Source: Cohnella nanjingensis
GTDB taxonomy: Bacteria; Bacillota; Bacilli; Paenibacillales; Paenibacillaceae
Direction: 5' to 3'
Assembly (NCBI RefSeq): GCF_014212125.1
Contig: NZ_JACJVP010000026.1
Location: 62,001-126,000, forward strand
Length of the DNA: 64,000 bases
The translations under genes were made by a program, and so were the position numbers. The notes beneath the pieces were generated by a model. It worked only from the letters and a program-made list of their open reading frames with translations. It did no database searches and was not told the origin of the DNA. Each line of letters begins with the position of its first letter. Positions within the stretch are counted from its first letter, which is position 1. This document shows, one piece after another, positions 28,040-37,060 of the stretch.

Positions 28040-28137
28040 TATAATAGAGTACGAGAAAGATGAATCCGAGCAGCGCCTTGATCCGTCCACGGAGAGGCAC
28101 AGCCGCCAGGGGACCCCCCGCCGGTTGTGCTTTTTTT
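28040..28137 (+). promoter_or_regulatory. Leader of mtnK with a terminator-like hairpin
   Basis: TATAAT at 28040-28045 could be a -10 element; its -35 partner is poor. GCACAGCCG and CGGTTGTGC arms (28097-28130) then run directly into seven T residues, a strong terminator 90 bases before the mtnK start. GTCCGCC/GGCGGAC forms another hairpin at about 28171-28190. This could be an attenuator. The canonical S-box (SAM-I) sequence was looked for and not found. Confidence 0.45.
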
Positions 28138-28226
28138 GCGGGTCCGATTGCTTTATACTGTGCTAAGGTGTGTCCGCCCGCGAAGGCGGACAAGCAGGCG
28201 AACTTATCCGGAGGTGTATGTAGAAA

Positions 28227-29438
28227 ATGAGCAAGTACCACCCGCTTAGCGAAGCGGAAGCGATCGAGATCGCAAGCTCGATTCAAGAAGTGTTCCCCAC
28301 GGGCGAACCGCTAGTCTCCCGCGAGATCGGGGACGGCAACCTGAACCTGGTGTTCCATATCATGCAGCCGGCGACCGGCCGCAGCGTGATCGTCAAGCAG
28401 GCGCTGCCCTACGCCAAAGTCGTTGGCGAATCCTGGCCGCTCAGCCTGGATCGCGCCCGGATCGAAGCCGAAGCGCTCCTGAAGCAAGGCGAGCTGGCCC
28501 CGGGGCTCGTTCCCGCCGTCTACAAGACGGATGCGGAGCTGGCCCTCACCGTCATGGAAGACCTGAGCGATCACGTCATCATGCGCCGCGGTCTCATCGA
28601 AGGCGGCACGTATCCCGCGTTCGCGGAGCATCTGTCCGACTTTCTCGCGAACACGCTCTTCTTCACTTCCGATCTGGGCATGAACCAGCAGGACAAGAAG
28701 AAGACGCTCGCGGGCTTCATTAACCCGGATCTGTGCAAGATCACGGAAGACCTGATCTTCGACGATCCGTATCGCGACGCGGACACGAACAGCATCGAAG
28801 ACCACATCCGCGACGCGGCCGAAGCGATCTGGAGAGACGAAACGCTTCATCTCGAAGTCGCGCTGCTCCGGGAGAAGTTCCTGACGCACGCCCAAGCGCT
28901 GCTCCACGGCGACCTGCATACCGGCAGCATCTTCGTCACGCCGGAATCGACCAAAGTGATCGATCCCGAATTCGCCTACTTCGGCCCGATGGGCTTCGAT
29001 ATCGGCGCGCCGATCGCCAATCTGCTCCTTCACTTCGCGTCCCAAGAGCATTGGAGCGCGGACGAGGCCGCCCGCCGCGACCGCCGGGCCTACCTGCTGG
29101 AGACGATCCGCGAGCTGTGGACCGGATTCGACCGGAAGTTCCGGAAGCTGTGGGACGAGAAAGGCGTCGATCGTGTCGCCCGCGCCAAGGGCTATCAAGA
29201 CGACTATATGCGCCGCTTGCTGCAGGATACCGTAGGCTTTGCCGGCGCCAAAGCGCTGCGCCGCGTCTACGGCCTCGCCCATGTGGCCGATATCGACACG
29301 ATCACGGACGCGGCCGCGCGCGAAAGGGCGCAGCGTCTGGCCTTGGCGATCGCGCGGAACCTCATTCTGCGCCATCGCCAGGCGGAATCCATCGAAGACG
29401 TCATTCGCATCGCCGAAGCGGCCGCGAACGGGCAATAA
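28227..29438 (+). CDS. mtnK: 5-Methylthioribose kinase MtnK
   Basis: The 403-residue kinase phosphorylates 5-methylthioribose at C1, a step in recycling the methylthio group of S-adenosylmethionine to methionine. It has the aminoglycoside-phosphotransferase-like fold with catalytic Asp229 in HGDLHTGS and metal-binding Asp246 in DPEFA. The N-terminal lobe contains EIGDGNLNLVFH, the family nucleotide loop. The start ATG has GGAGGTG ten bases upstream. It precedes mtnA by 30 bases and the two form the kinase-isomerase pair seen in Bacillus. Confidence 0.95.
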   Translation: MSKYHPLSEAEAIEIASSIQEVFPTGEPLVSREIGDGNLNLVFHIMQPATGRSVIVKQALPYAKVVGESWPLSLDRARIEAEALLKQGELAPGLVPAVYKTDAELALTVMEDLSDHVIMRRGLIEGGTYPAFAEHLSDFLANTLFFTSDLGMNQQDKKKTLAGFINPDLCKITEDLIFDDPYRDADTNSIEDHIRDAAEAIWRDETLHLEVALLREKFLTHAQALLHGDLHTGSIFVTPESTKVIDPEFAYFGPMGFDIGAPIANLLLHFASQEHWSADEAARRDRRAYLLETIRELWTGFDRKFRKLWDEKGVDRVARAKGYQDDYMRRLLQDTVGFAGAKALRRVYGLAHVADIDTITDAAARERAQRLALAIARNLILRHRQAESIEDVIRIAEAAANGQ

Positions 29439-29468
29439 TCTACGACAACTGCAAAGGAGACCTGCATC

Positions 29469-30548
29469 ATGAGCGAGCAAACCCCCTCCGCGGACGCGGC
29501 ATCCAAGGTGCTGCAGCCGGTGCGCTGGACTGACGGCGCCTTGTCGCTGCTGGATCAACGGCTCCTGCCGGAAGAAACGGTCTATCTGATCTTAAAGACG
29601 CCTCAGGACGTCTGGGATGCGATCCGCGAACTGAAGGTCAGGGGCGCGCCGGCAATCGGCATCGCCGCCGCGTTCGGCGTCGTGCTGGGCGTGCAAGATT
29701 TCTCCGGCGACGTCCGGGAGCTGGCTGCCGAAGCCGTGCGCCATGCCGAACACCTGGCGACTTCCCGCCCGACGGCGGTCAACCTGTTCTGGGCGCTCGA
29801 CCGCATGAAGGCGCGCGCGAATGCGTCGGCGCAAGCCGGCGCAGCTACCCCCGACGCGATCGAAGCGCTGCTGGCGGAGGCCCAGCAGATCCAGGCCGAG
29901 GACGAGGAGACGAACCGCAAGATCGGCGAGTTTGCGCTGACGCTCTTCCGGGACGGCATGGGCGTATTGACGCACTGCAACGCCGGCGGCCTCGCCACCT
30001 CCAAGTACGGAACGGCGTTGGCACCCTTCTATCTGGCGCTGGAGCAAGGCATCGCGCTCAAAGTGTTCGCCGACGAGACGCGTCCGGTGCTTCAAGGCGC
30101 CCGCCTGACCGCCTTCGAACTGCAGCAGGCCGGCGTCGACGTCACTCTGATCACCGACAACATGGCAGCCCACGTCATGTCCAAGGGATGGGTGCAAGCC
30201 GTCATCGTCGGGACCGACCGCGTCGCCGCGAACGGCGACGTCGCCAACAAGATCGGCACCTACGGCGTGGCCGTCATGGCCAAAGCGCACAACATTCCGT
30301 TCTACGTGGCTTGTCCGCTGTCCACGATCGACCTGTCGACGCCTACCGGCGCCGACATTCCGATCGAAGAGCGCCATCCGGACGAAGTGACCCAAGGCTT
30401 CGGCAAGCGGACCGCCCCGGCCGGCGTGAAGGTCTACAACCCCGCCTTCGACGTGACGCCGAACGAGCTGGTCACGGCCATCGTCACCGAGCGCGGCATC
30501 GTCCGCGCGCCGTACGCCGAAGGACTGCGTCAATTGTTCGAAGGCTAA
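29469..30548 (+). CDS. mtnA: S-methyl-5-thioribose-1-phosphate isomerase MtnA
   Basis: The 359-residue enzyme converts methylthioribose-1-phosphate, the MtnK product, to methylthioribulose-1-phosphate. It belongs to the eIF2B-like family. Active-site Cys170 in THCNAGGLA and Asp250 in [19 protein letters not shown] are present, and the substrate loop VRGAPAIG is at residues 58-65. AAAGGAGAC precedes the ATG. The later salvage genes (mtnB, mtnD, mtnW) were not seen here. Confidence 0.95.
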   Translation: MSEQTPSADAASKVLQPVRWTDGALSLLDQRLLPEETVYLILKTPQDVWDAIRELKVRGAPAIGIAAAFGVVLGVQDFSGDVRELAAEAVRHAEHLATSRPTAVNLFWALDRMKARANASAQAGAATPDAIEALLAEAQQIQAEDEETNRKIGEFALTLFRDGMGVLTHCNAGGLATSKYGTALAPFYLALEQGIALKVFADETRPVLQGARLTAFELQQAGVDVTLITDNMAAHVMSKGWVQAVIVGTDRVAANGDVANKIGTYGVAVMAKAHNIPFYVACPLSTIDLSTPTGADIPIEERHPDEVTQGFGKRTAPAGVKVYNPAFDVTPNELVTAIVTERGIVRAPYAEGLRQLFEG

Positions 30549-30561
30549 TCGTCCGGCACCT

Positions 30562-30600
30562 GCGAATGCGGTTACTCCTTGGGGGTAACCGCATTCGTCT
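30562..30600. terminator. Shared terminator of the convergent mtnA and yunC genes
   Basis: GCGAATGCGGTTAC pairs with GTAACCGCATTCG around a ten-base loop. The yunC stop codon lies inside it, and mtnA ends 14 bases before it. Confidence 0.8.
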
Positions 30601-30901
30601 TTGCCAGGATCGCCACCGCGTCGCGCCCGATCGTCCCCGGCACGATACCGAGCGCGCGCGCCTCGTCGGTGACGGACTCCATCGGCGCCGCCAGCAGCTG
30701 CTCGAGCGTCTTCACGCCGACCGCCCGGGCGGCGATAATCCGGCGATCCTTCAGCCTGTCGTTCAACAGGCCGACATCCAGGGCGCCGCACATGATGTAT
30801 CCGTCCCCGGCGGTTACGGCCAGCAGCGTCGTCTTCGGCAACAGCACTTCGACGCCAAGGGCCGTATGTCCATCGATCTCGAGAGGTACAAGTCGTATCA
30901 C
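30572..30901 (-). CDS. yunC: YunC-family (DUF1805) protein
   Basis: The 109-residue cytosolic protein matches Bacillus YunC/DUF1805, with the conserved core GYIMCGALDVGLLNDRL, then RAVGVKTLEQLLAAP. The core fits a small alpha/beta fold; function is unknown. A GTG three codons earlier lies inside the GGAGG sequence, so the GTG at 30901, eight bases after it, is taken as the start. It converges with mtnA. Confidence 0.8.
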   Translation of the reverse strand: MIRLVPLEIDGHTALGVEVLLPKTTLLAVTAGDGYIMCGALDVGLLNDRLKDRRIIAARAVGVKTLEQLLAAPMESVTDEARALGIVPGTIGRDAVAILAKTNAVTPKE

Positions 30902-31198
30902 AGCTATCACCTCCGGAGCTCATATCAATCCGGCTTCGTCGTTCCCGGAAGAAGGCGGGTGCGCTAATGACCGGAGACGCATCGGAGAGCGGTCGGCTGC
31001 AATGCCGACGGATCGCCCCTTCCGAAGCGCCGGGCCGAACCCCGCGTCCTCCTAGGTCTTGCGTTACATGATATGCGCCTTGGCGACTAATCCGCGCTGG
31101 ATGAACACCCATTTGGGACTATGTGGGACAACCGATTCGTGATATATTACTCCTAGACAGTCAACGGCAGCTTGGCTTCGAGAGGATGAAGACATCCT

Positions 31199-31624
31199 AT
31201 GTCCAACACAGTAAAGACCTCCGCAGACGGTTCCTATCTGTTTCAAGTCGAAATTCTCGTGAACGCGTCCACCAACGGCGCTGCCTTGGAGCAGCTGCTT
31301 CACGCGCTCAACGAAGGATCCTTTGCCGATTATCGCATTCAATCGGGCATCCGCCTCGGCGAGACGATCGAGGAGACCCTCGAACAGGCGTCCGGGAAGA
31401 GCCAGGTGCTGACGGAGACGCTGGACGCCCGCATCCGGCAATACATTCAGACGAGCAGACTGATCCGCGTTCAAGTGAACAAAGGAAAAGGCGTTAAGCT
31501 CAGCATGCCTTGCCGGGTCGTCAACTTCGATCCGGACAACGAACTGCTCACCCTCTACCATGTCGACGAGAAGCGGGTCTACTCCATTCAATTGAACGAG
31601 ATCGACGACTTCATCGCGGACTGA
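31199..31624 (+). CDS. Conserved-looking hypothetical protein
   Basis: The 141-residue protein is not recognised. It starts after GAGAGGATGAAGACATCC, a usable ribosome site. The N-terminal half has alternating hydrophobic and polar residues typical of alpha/beta proteins (SYLFQVEILVNASTNG). Residues from about 85 (RLIRVQVNKGKGVKLSMP) to the end look like an SH3-like beta-barrel with the final LNEIDDFIAD. No signal peptide or membrane segment is present. Codon use fits the surrounding genes, and a strong terminator follows, so it is likely real. It lies upstream of the convergent GGDEF-EAL gene. Confidence 0.6.
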   Translation: MSNTVKTSADGSYLFQVEILVNASTNGAALEQLLHALNEGSFADYRIQSGIRLGETIEETLEQASGKSQVLTETLDARIRQYIQTSRLIRVQVNKGKGVKLSMPCRVVNFDPDNELLTLYHVDEKRVYSIQLNEIDDFIAD

Positions 31625-31644
31625 AACGGATAAGAACCTACGAC

Positions 31645-31685
31645 GAAGAACGCCTCAAGCTCATAATGAGCTTGAGGCGTTCTTC
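31645..31685. terminator. Bidirectional terminator between convergent genes
   Basis: GAAGAACGCCTCAAGCTCA pairs with TGAGCTTGAGGCGTTCTTC, an almost perfect nineteen-base stem with a three-base loop. It serves the 31199 gene and the convergent GGDEF-EAL gene. Confidence 0.9.
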
Positions 31686-31725
31686 GTGCAGCGTGCAGAT
31701 ACGGCATGCATTCGGAAAGGGAGCG

Positions 31726-33546
31726 CTAGACGGGGTGCGTCGAAATCGTTTGGAGCGTCTCGACTCTGCCGAGGGCGAGCAGATTCTCCACCGCCTCGGA
31801 AGGCACCGGCGGGCTGCCGTAGTAGCCCTGCATCTCGTCGCAGCGGTGATGCTGGAGGAAGCGGACCTGCTCCTCGTTCTCCACGCCTTCCGCGATGACC
31901 TGCAGCTGCAGATTGTGCGCCATCGCGATGATGGCGGCGACGATCGCGCGGTCGTTCGGGTCCTGCTGGATGTCCCGAACGAAGGAACGATCGATCTTGA
32001 GGCTGCCGATCGGCAGCCGCTTCAAGTAATGGAATGAGCTGTACCCGGTCCCGAAGTCGTCGACGCTGATGCCGACGCCGAGCGCGGTCAAGGCCTTCAG
32101 GTAGGATAGCGCCCGCTCCACGTCCATCGTCATGCTCTCCGTGATCTCCAGCTTCAGATAGCGCGGCTCCAGCCCCGTCTCTTCGAGAATGGCGGCAACC
32201 TTGCCGACCAAGTCCATCTGCGCGAATTGGCGGAAGGACAGGTTGACCGACACCGGGATCGGCGGCAAGCCCGCATCCTGCCAAGCCCGGTTCTGGCGGC
32301 AGGCTTCTCTTAGCACCCAATCGCCGAGCGCCACGATCATGCCGCTGTCTTCGGCGGCCGGGATGAACGCGATCGGCGGCACGAGCCCCCGCTCGGGGTG
32401 GCGCCAGCGGATCAGCGCCTCCAGCCCGACGATCCGCCCGTCGACGAGGTCGTACTGCGGCTGATAGTAGAGCATGAACTGCTTCAGATGCAGCGCTTCG
32501 ATCAGTTCGTGCTGGAGCGTAAGCTTATGTAGGGCCGTATTCTCGAACTCCGATTTGTAGAGCGTATAACCGTTGCGTCCGTTCTCCTTCACCCGATGCA
32601 GCGCGGTATCCGCCTTCTTGATCAGCATGCCGGCATCGTCGCCCGCCTCGACGTTGAGCGAGAGACCGACGCTGACCGTCACGTGGAGCGGAATGCCCCC
32701 CAGCTCGAACGGCTCGTCGAACTGCCGCAGCACGGCTCCGATCCGGGCGGCGGCTTCCTCGGCGTCGTTCACGACGAACATGCCGACGAATTCGTCGCCC
32801 TCCATCCGCGCGAGATCTTCCTGAATGTCGAAACAGCGGGTCAGCCGCTCGGCGATCTGCAGCAGCAGGATGTCTCCCGTGTCCCGACCGTACGAGGCGT
32901 TCACCAGTTTGAAGCGGTCGACGTCGAGATAGAAGACCGCGATCGACGGGCTGCCTGGATTCGGTTCCGACAGCCGCTCCTGCAGGCGATTCATGAAGAA
33001 TCGGCGGTTGGGCAAGCCGGTCATGTCGTCGTAATACGCCATATAGCGAATCCGCTCCAGCGAGCGTCTGCGCTCGCTAATGTCCTGCGTGAAGACGACG
33101 ATGCCTTCGATCCGTCCTTCGCGGACGAGCGGCGCCGTCTCGATATTGAGATCGATGGGATGCCCCGCCGCGTGCATGACCTGCACGTCGGCCGTGCAGC
33201 GCTCGCCCTGCAGCGTCTTGCGGAAGATCTGCATGCCCTGCCCACGCGAATTCTCGGCGAGCAGTTCCAGCAACGAACGGCCGATAAGCTGCTCCTTCGG
33301 ACGGCCGATCGTCGTCATCGGATCGCGGTTCATGCGTTCGAAGCTGCCTTCTCGGTCGATCACGGCGAAGAACAGCGGGCTTTCTTCAAGCAAGGCGAGC
33401 AGTTCCGCATCGTGCGACCGCTTGGCGGCTTTGGATTTGCGTCGTTCCCGAGCCAGGAACCAACCCAATGAAGCGGTGCTTAAGGCCCATATGCCGCTGG
33501 CGGCGATCCAAGCGGGCCAGAGGCCGTCGATATGCCATCCGTTCAC
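31726..33546 (-). CDS. PAS-GGDEF-EAL cyclic-di-GMP protein, membrane anchored
   Basis: The 606-residue protein has one N-terminal membrane helix, a PAS sensor domain at about residues 50-160, a GGDEF domain at about 170-330 and an EAL domain to the end. The GGDEF signature reads EGDEF (residues 249-253), with glutamate replacing the first glycine, and no RxxD inhibitory site is visible. The EAL domain has EAL near residue 376, NLSF, a DDFGTG loop, the Lys in KIDRSF and Glu in AEGVE, so phosphodiesterase activity is likely. Diguanylate cyclase activity is uncertain. A GTG at 33546 follows GAAAGGAAG; a longer upstream frame is less likely. Confidence 0.85.
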   Translation of the reverse strand: MNGWHIDGLWPAWIAASGIWALSTASLGWFLARERRKSKAAKRSHDAELLALLEESPLFFAVIDREGSFERMNRDPMTTIGRPKEQLIGRSLLELLAENSRGQGMQIFRKTLQGERCTADVQVMHAAGHPIDLNIETAPLVREGRIEGIVVFTQDISERRRSLERIRYMAYYDDMTGLPNRRFFMNRLQERLSEPNPGSPSIAVFYLDVDRFKLVNASYGRDTGDILLLQIAERLTRCFDIQEDLARMEGDEFVGMFVVNDAEEAAARIGAVLRQFDEPFELGGIPLHVTVSVGLSLNVEAGDDAGMLIKKADTALHRVKENGRNGYTLYKSEFENTALHKLTLQHELIEALHLKQFMLYYQPQYDLVDGRIVGLEALIRWRHPERGLVPPIAFIPAAEDSGMIVALGDWVLREACRQNRAWQDAGLPPIPVSVNLSFRQFAQMDLVGKVAAILEETGLEPRYLKLEITESMTMDVERALSYLKALTALGVGISVDDFGTGYSSFHYLKRLPIGSLKIDRSFVRDIQQDPNDRAIVAAIIAMAHNLQLQVIAEGVENEEQVRFLQHHRCDEMQGYYGSPPVPSEAVENLLALGRVETLQTISTHPV

Positions 33547-33667
33547 GAGGCGACTTCCTTTCTCCCGGTTGGGGAAACATGTCATTTCATGTCCATCCCA
33601 TTATAGATCAAGTCGCGAAAACGTGACATTGAATTTTCAAAATTTTTCCGGAACGGCCAAGCGGACG

Positions 33668-34045
33668 TCAGTCCTTCGGCTTCCGGGCGGCCAGCAGCAG
33701 GCAGAGCCAGCCGGCCAGAAAAGCGACGCCGCCAAGCGGCGTAATCGCGCCGAGCGGCTTGATCCCGCTGAGGGACAAAGCGTAAAGGCTCCCGGAGAAC
33801 AGCACCGTGCCGATGACGAGCAGCCGCGCAGCCCACTGCGTCAGCTTCGCGGAGGGAAGCCGGTCGGCCAGCAGCGCGATGAGCAGAATGCCGAGACCAT
33901 GGTACATCTGGTATCGAACGCCCGTCTCGAACACCGCCAGATCGTCGGCCGACAGCGTCTCCTTCAGGGAATGGGCGCCGAAAGCCCCGAACGCCACGGC
34001 GAGACCCGCGACGGCTGCACCGATCTTCACATACTTCAGCAACAT
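33668..34045 (-). CDS. DUF423 small membrane protein (YwdK-like)
   Basis: The 125-residue protein has four membrane helices and the family start, with GAHSL near residues 22-26 followed by a conserved TGVRYQMYHGLGIL motif. Function is unknown. The ATG at 34045 follows GGGAGGAATATCG; a longer frame without a site is rejected. It is located on the minus strand past the topB terminator and probably has its own promoter. Confidence 0.85.
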   Translation of the reverse strand: MLLKYVKIGAAVAGLAVAFGAFGAHSLKETLSADDLAVFETGVRYQMYHGLGILLIALLADRLPSAKLTQWAARLLVIGTVLFSGSLYALSLSGIKPLGAITPLGGVAFLAGWLCLLLAARKPKD

Positions 34046-34194
34046 CGATATTCCTCCCTCGATCTTCTCTGTATCATCATAACCGACGCCGAACGGACTT
34101 GCCACGTGTGATCGGACCTTCCGTATGACGAAGCGATGACGAAGCTTCGGCAATCTTCTCATGTTTGTTAAATATTTAAAGTTTCCCTGATTAA

Positions 34195-34240
34195 AATAGG
34201 GTGTCCCGCGTCATCACCCTGATGACCAGGACACCCTATT
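34195..34240. terminator. Terminator after topB, with a nested hairpin
   Basis: AATAGGGTGTCC and GGACACCCTATT arms enclose a second hairpin (GTCATCA/TGATGAC). On the minus strand it is downstream of topB, and on the plus strand a TTTGATTCTTTTG tract follows. Confidence 0.8.
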
Positions 34241-34275
34241 TGATTCTTTTGTACCGTGGCCTGGGGCTATTGTGA

Positions 34276-34380
34276 ATGTGCGTAGTCTACATACGCACAT
34301 CCCCACATTCTGCTCGTCAACCGCCAATGTGCGTAGTCTACATACGCACATCGCGCCATTCGGCGCGCCGACCGCAAATG
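34276..34380. repeat. Palindromic array, family C, period 51 bp
   Basis: Two 25-base hairpins occupy 34276-34300 and 34327-34351, 51 bases apart. Their arms are ATGTGCGTA and TACGCACAT around GTCTACA. A third unit begins exactly 51 bases later at 34378 with AAATG and is then lost. Fillers share CATTC and ACCGC phrases. The array lies 22 bases past the topB stop codon, inside its probable 3' untranslated region and before its terminator. Confidence 0.85.
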
Positions 34381-34402
34381 CTGGGCTCTCTGGCGTTCCC
34401 GA

Positions 34403-36835
34403 CTACGACAGCCGCTCCAGCTTCAATGCCCCTGTGGCCGGATCCGCAAGCGTCAGACGTCCGTCGAAGGAGGCGCCGTGTTCGTCCTTGAACTTCAGCT
34501 TGCCCGTCTGCCCCTTCTCGATCAGGCTGCTCACCATCGCGTCGGTCAGCGACTTGCCGAAGCTATCCTTCCAGATCACGAACTTGCAGCCCGTCTTGTA
34601 ATGGCTGCAGCCGTACCCTTTGCGGCCCATGAAGATCTGGCCGCCGCAGCCCGGCCGCGGACAGCGCGCCACGACCGACGGCCCCGCGGCCGCAGCCTGC
34701 GTTGGCGGAGCGGGCTTCCGGTCCGGGGCGCTCGCGAGCGAGGCGCGCGATCGCTGGCCAACGGCCGCGTCCGGGCGCGAAGAGGTCGCCATCGCGGAGG
34801 CCGCAGCAGCGCCTCCGCCGCCCGATCCGACACGCCCGGTGGCAGCAGCGCGCGGCTTGCGGGTCGCCTTGCCCTTGACCGAGCCGCCGCCCGCGCCTTC
34901 GTCCGCGTCGGAAGAACCTCGGCTCCCGGCGCGGCCGCCGCCCTTGGCCGGCTTCTCCGGCCGCGCGAAAGCCGCCTTCGCCGCCGGGCGCTGAACACGC
35001 ACCTTGTCGACGATGAGCCGGGTGAACTTCTGTACGTTCGCCATAAACGTCTCCGCGGAGGCTTGGCCGCGGGCGATCTCGTTCAGGCGGCGCTCCCACT
35101 GTCCCGTCATCTCCGGCGAAGCCAGCAGCTCGACGCCCGCGCCGCGGATGAGCTGGATCGCCGAGCGGCCCTTCGGCGTGATGACGATCTTCTTGCCCTG
35201 CATCTCGACGTAGCCGACCTGCTTCAGCCGCTCGATCGTCGCCGCCCGCGTCGCCGGCGTGCCGAGCCCCGAGTCCTTCATCGCGTCGCGCAGCTCCTCG
35301 TCCTCGATCTGCTTGCCCGCGCTCTCCATCGCCTTCAGCAGCGTGCCCTCGGTGAACGCCTTCGGGGGCTGCGTCTCCTTCGCCTTGGCTTCCGCCTCGA
35401 CGCAGGCCGCCTCCTTGGCGGCGTCCAGCTCGAAGGGCGCGTTCGTCTCCTCTTCCTCCTCGCGCTCCTGCTCCGCGCCGTCCTCCGACGCGCCGCCCTT
35501 GCCCTTCTTCGGTGGCGCGCCCGATCCCGGCTGCTGATCGCCGTATACGACTTTCCAGCCCGGGGACAGCAGCTGCTTGACGGTCGTCTTGAACGTCTCG
35601 CGCTCGACCTCGGTGAGCACCGTATGCACCCGGTATTCCGCCGGCGGGTAGAAGTGCGAGACGAAACGCCGCACGATCATCTCGTACAGCTTGCGCTCGT
35701 CCGGGGAGAGCCCCTGCGCTTTTTTCGCCGTCGGCATGATCGCGTGATGATCCTCGACCTTGGCCGGATTGCACACGCCGCGGTTGCCCGTATGGACGAG
35801 CCGTTTGTTGCCGCCCGCGGCGATGGCCTCGAACTCCGTGCCGCGAAGGGCGTCGAGCGCGCGGTGCATCTCGGGAATGTTCTCGTTGTTCACGTAGTTG
35901 GAGTTCGTCCGCGGGTAGGTGATCGCCTTGTGCTTCTCGTACAGCGCCTGCGCCACGTCGAGCGTCTTCTTGGCAGAGAAGCCGAGCTTCCCGTTCGCTT
36001 CCCGCTGCAGCAGCGTCAAGTCGTACAGCCGCCACGGGTACTCCTTCGTCTCCTTCACCTCGTAGCTGGCGATCCGCCCCGTCTTGCCCCGGACTTTCTC
36101 TGCCAGCCGCTCGGCCTGGGCGGGATCCATGATCCGCTCGCCCTGCCACAAGCCGCGGTATGTCGTCTCGCCTTGCGCGAACACCGCCGATACCTCGTAA
36201 TATTTGAGCGAATCGAACGACTCGATCTGAATCTGCCGATCGTAGATCAGCGCCAGGACGGGCGTCTGCACCCGCCCGACGGACAGCAGCTCGTTGTGCT
36301 TCGTCGTGAAGGCGCGCGAGCCGTTCATCCCGATCAGCCAGTCCGCTTCGCTGCGCGCCTGCGCGGCGCGGGTCAGATTGTCGTACTCGGCGCCGTCCTT
36401 CAGCTCCTCGAACCCTCGGCGGATCGTCTCCGCGGTCAGGTCCGAGATCCACAGCCGCTTCACCGGCTGCGCGAGACCCAGGTGCCGCTGGATGAGCGAG
36501 AAGATATGCTGACCTTCCCGCCCGGCGTCGCACGCGTTGACGAGCCGGTCGCACCGGCCGGCCAGCTCGCGGATCACCTGCAGCTGGTCCTTCGTCCGCG
36601 GGTTCGGCAGCAGCTTGAACCGCTCGGGGATGATCGGCAAGTCGTCGAAGCGCCATTTCTTGTATTTCTCGTCGTAGAGGTCCGGCTCCGCCAGTCCGAT
36701 CAGATGACCGATCGCCCACGTGACGATATACCGCTCGCCCTCCAGGTAGGACCGCTTGTTCGTCGCCTTCGGCTCCAGCACGGCCGCGATATTCCGCCCC
36801 ATGTCGGGCTTTTCGGCGATTACCAACGTTTTCAA
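34403..36835 (-). CDS. topB: DNA topoisomerase III TopB
   Basis: The 810-residue type IA enzyme passes single strands through a transient break to untangle replication intermediates. The TOPRIM domain has Glu8 and Asp103 in ACDAGREGQ. Catalytic Tyr307 is in ITYPRTNS. The core ends near residue 610. After it lies a low-complexity Ala/Arg/Gly/Ser-rich linker of about 100 residues, then a C-terminal zinc-ribbon-like segment starting CPRPGCGG. The linker is GC-rich in the DNA and may be a site of length variation. The ATG at 36835 starts with MKTLVIAEKP, the family start. Confidence 0.95.
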   Translation of the reverse strand: MKTLVIAEKPDMGRNIAAVLEPKATNKRSYLEGERYIVTWAIGHLIGLAEPDLYDEKYKKWRFDDLPIIPERFKLLPNPRTKDQLQVIRELAGRCDRLVNACDAGREGQHIFSLIQRHLGLAQPVKRLWISDLTAETIRRGFEELKDGAEYDNLTRAAQARSEADWLIGMNGSRAFTTKHNELLSVGRVQTPVLALIYDRQIQIESFDSLKYYEVSAVFAQGETTYRGLWQGERIMDPAQAERLAEKVRGKTGRIASYEVKETKEYPWRLYDLTLLQREANGKLGFSAKKTLDVAQALYEKHKAITYPRTNSNYVNNENIPEMHRALDALRGTEFEAIAAGGNKRLVHTGNRGVCNPAKVEDHHAIMPTAKKAQGLSPDERKLYEMIVRRFVSHFYPPAEYRVHTVLTEVERETFKTTVKQLLSPGWKVVYGDQQPGSGAPPKKGKGGASEDGAEQEREEEEETNAPFELDAAKEAACVEAEAKAKETQPPKAFTEGTLLKAMESAGKQIEDEELRDAMKDSGLGTPATRAATIERLKQVGYVEMQGKKIVITPKGRSAIQLIRGAGVELLASPEMTGQWERRLNEIARGQASAETFMANVQKFTRLIVDKVRVQRPAAKAAFARPEKPAKGGGRAGSRGSSDADEGAGGGSVKGKATRKPRAAATGRVGSGGGGAAAASAMATSSRPDAAVGQRSRASLASAPDRKPAPPTQAAAAGPSVVARCPRPGCGGQIFMGRKGYGCSHYKTGCKFVIWKDSFGKSLTDAMVSSLIEKGQTGKLKFKDEHGASFDGRLTLADPATGALKLERLS

Positions 36836-37060
36836 CGGACATGTTCCTCTCTATAGCCCGGCATGGCCTAGTTTCCCTATTATAGCATATCGGCCAAAAC
36901 GGCCGCGGATCGCGCAGAAGGAACGTCCGCCATCGGGGATTAGAAGATTTTTCCCCCTGGCTGGAGGATATTGCCCCTCTGTGCGAGAACAGTTGGATTA
37001 TGATGAAGAGACCATTACTTGCGAACTACTGCGCGCGGAGATAGAAACGAGGGGACGCCG

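Noticed and set aside
28040-28137. S-box (SAM-I) riboswitch before mtnK
   Set aside because: The conserved GATGAAACC..GCAACC core and the closing AAGAGAG helix are missing; only a terminator-like hairpin is present.
28026-28286. Minus-strand reading frame ending in a hydrophobic stretch (LLGFIFLVLYYNGTR)
   Set aside because: It overlaps the start of mtnK, has no ribosome site and includes the terminator hairpin; read as chance.
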